Shown here in pieces: positions 63,180-64,000 of a stretch of 64,000 nt of DNA. The notes below the pieces were generated by a model. The model had not been told where the DNA came from. It did not search any database and was given only the letters and a program-made list of their open reading frames with translations. The DNA comes from Rugalucina vietnamica. Lineage: Eukaryota; Mollusca; Bivalvia; Lucinida; Lucinidae. Position 1 is the first letter of the stretch. Every line of letters starts with the position of its first letter. Where the stretch lies: the NCBI GenBank assembly GCA_964017185.1, contig OZ024879.1, forward strand, positions 41,733,883 to 41,797,882. The letters run 5' to 3'. The translations under genes were made by a program, and so were the position numbers.

Positions 63180-63335
63180 AAACTGCTTCGGCTGTTTCGG
63201 CTACATATGCCACCAATTTCTGCTACTTCGGCTGGTCAGGCTACTCCGGCCAGCAGTTTCTGCTACTTCGGCTGGTCAGGCTACTCCGGCGAGCCGAAGT
63301 AGCCTACCTCGGCTGGTCAGGCTACTTCGGCTAAC
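63180..63335. repeat. Short-unit minisatellite CTACTTCGGCTGGTCAGG
   Basis: Copies of GCTACTTCGGCTGGTCAGGC alternate with TACTCCGGC at a ~45-bp higher period (63220 and 63265). The inverted stretch GAGCCGAAGTAGCC at 63291-63304 makes the block foldable. Confidence 0.65.
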
Positions 63336-64000
63336 TTCACCCATCTCATTTGGTGTCAGATTTAAGGTTCGGACGTTCGGAAACAAACATCCGGATGGTT
63401 CGAACGTTCGCATCTTTTGTTTTCGTTTCAGATCACATGTATATTAATCAAGTGTTCCCTTGAAAGAACATTCATTATCAAGAGTTACTGAGCTTGGTGT
63501 TGCTTCCGTTGTGACGCAGAAACGAAACGCCATATTCTTTAGGAAATTTTATTTACATTCACAAAAGTAACAAACATCATGCTAAAACAGCAAAACTAAG
63601 TCATTTTCAAAAGATCACGAACATTCACTGAGTTCCCATTTTGTCGAAGTGGCGCGTCAGCAAACTAATTTAGTCACATCATACATGTAGAAAATCTAAT
63701 TCTTAATGTGTTTCTTTGCATAAACGGGTCAGCTTTAGAATCCGCATATTTGATTTGTCAAATTAAGATCATAGTAAAGCATACTTGTTGTTTTTAATCC
63801 CAGAACATATCTATTAATCACATGTAATTTTGCTGGGCGGCGGTCTGTATAATTATTATATTTAAAACTTGAGAAGTCTGAATCAAATTGTTTTCTAAAG
63901 AAAACAACAGAGGCCAATTACCACGTTTAATCCTTTCTTTGTTTATTGTCGCTTCCCCGTGACCTGCATTGTCCCGTTTACCTTAAACCTTAGTGACCTT
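63336..64000. other. No gene seen
   Basis: Near 63366-63412 GTTCGGACGTTCGGAA and GGTTCGAACGTTCGC form a small palindromic block. The remainder is AT-rich and unrecognised. Confidence 0.4.

Overview
This is animal nuclear DNA, most likely from a bivalve mollusc. It is AT-rich, genes are split by GT-AG introns, and the space between and inside genes is almost entirely mobile-element and repeat DNA. The mollusc call rests on repeats that open with AGCTCACCTGAG and close with a CAGGTGAGCG-type end, which I recognise as very common in bivalve genomes, together with Helentron, MULE-like and LINE families typical of such genomes. It is an inference, because no species-diagnostic gene is present.

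Only two host genes are convincing, and both encode ribosomal proteins. RPLP1 (P1 of the acidic stalk) is on the + strand at 7434-9882 with four coding exons visible and its first coding exon not found. RPL30 (eL30) is on the - strand at 17797-24135 and is complete: four coding exons give 114 residues, and there is probably a short non-coding first exon at 24288-24313. Their introns are packed with short non-autonomous DNA transposons, several with clear target-site duplications.

Layout. 1-7430: SINE heads, a 624-bp fully palindromic element, a composite region with three clusters of a self-complementary 34-bp repeat, a recurring GC-rich palindrome, and a 1.13-kb element with 25-bp inverted ends. 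7434-9944: RPLP1. 9988-17480: small MITEs and a long series of bivalve tandem-repeat elements. 17487-24313: RPL30 and its intronic repeats. 24350-27016: two foldback elements with minisatellite-like inverted ends; the first lies a few tens of bases upstream of the inferred RPL30 start site. 27337-37201: two LINEs (one with endonuclease plus RT, one with RT plus RNase H), an RT fossil and a transposase fossil. 37727-45480: dispersed repeats, including a 4-kb segment enclosed by an inverted pair. 45490-49565: a decayed Ty3/gypsy element interrupted by other insertions. 51981-53547: the C-terminal part of a Helentron helicase-endonuclease.

The most striking structure is at 53548-62460. About 24 copies of a 373-bp unit form two head-to-head arrays (about 15 units on the left, 9 on the right). 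Private sequence variants occur in mirror order in the two arms, and both outer ends finish in the same truncated unit. It looks like one 8.9-kb element whose inverted repeats are themselves satellite arrays. It abuts the broken Helentron gene on the left, and a diverged relative of the unit lies outside it near 62.9 kb.
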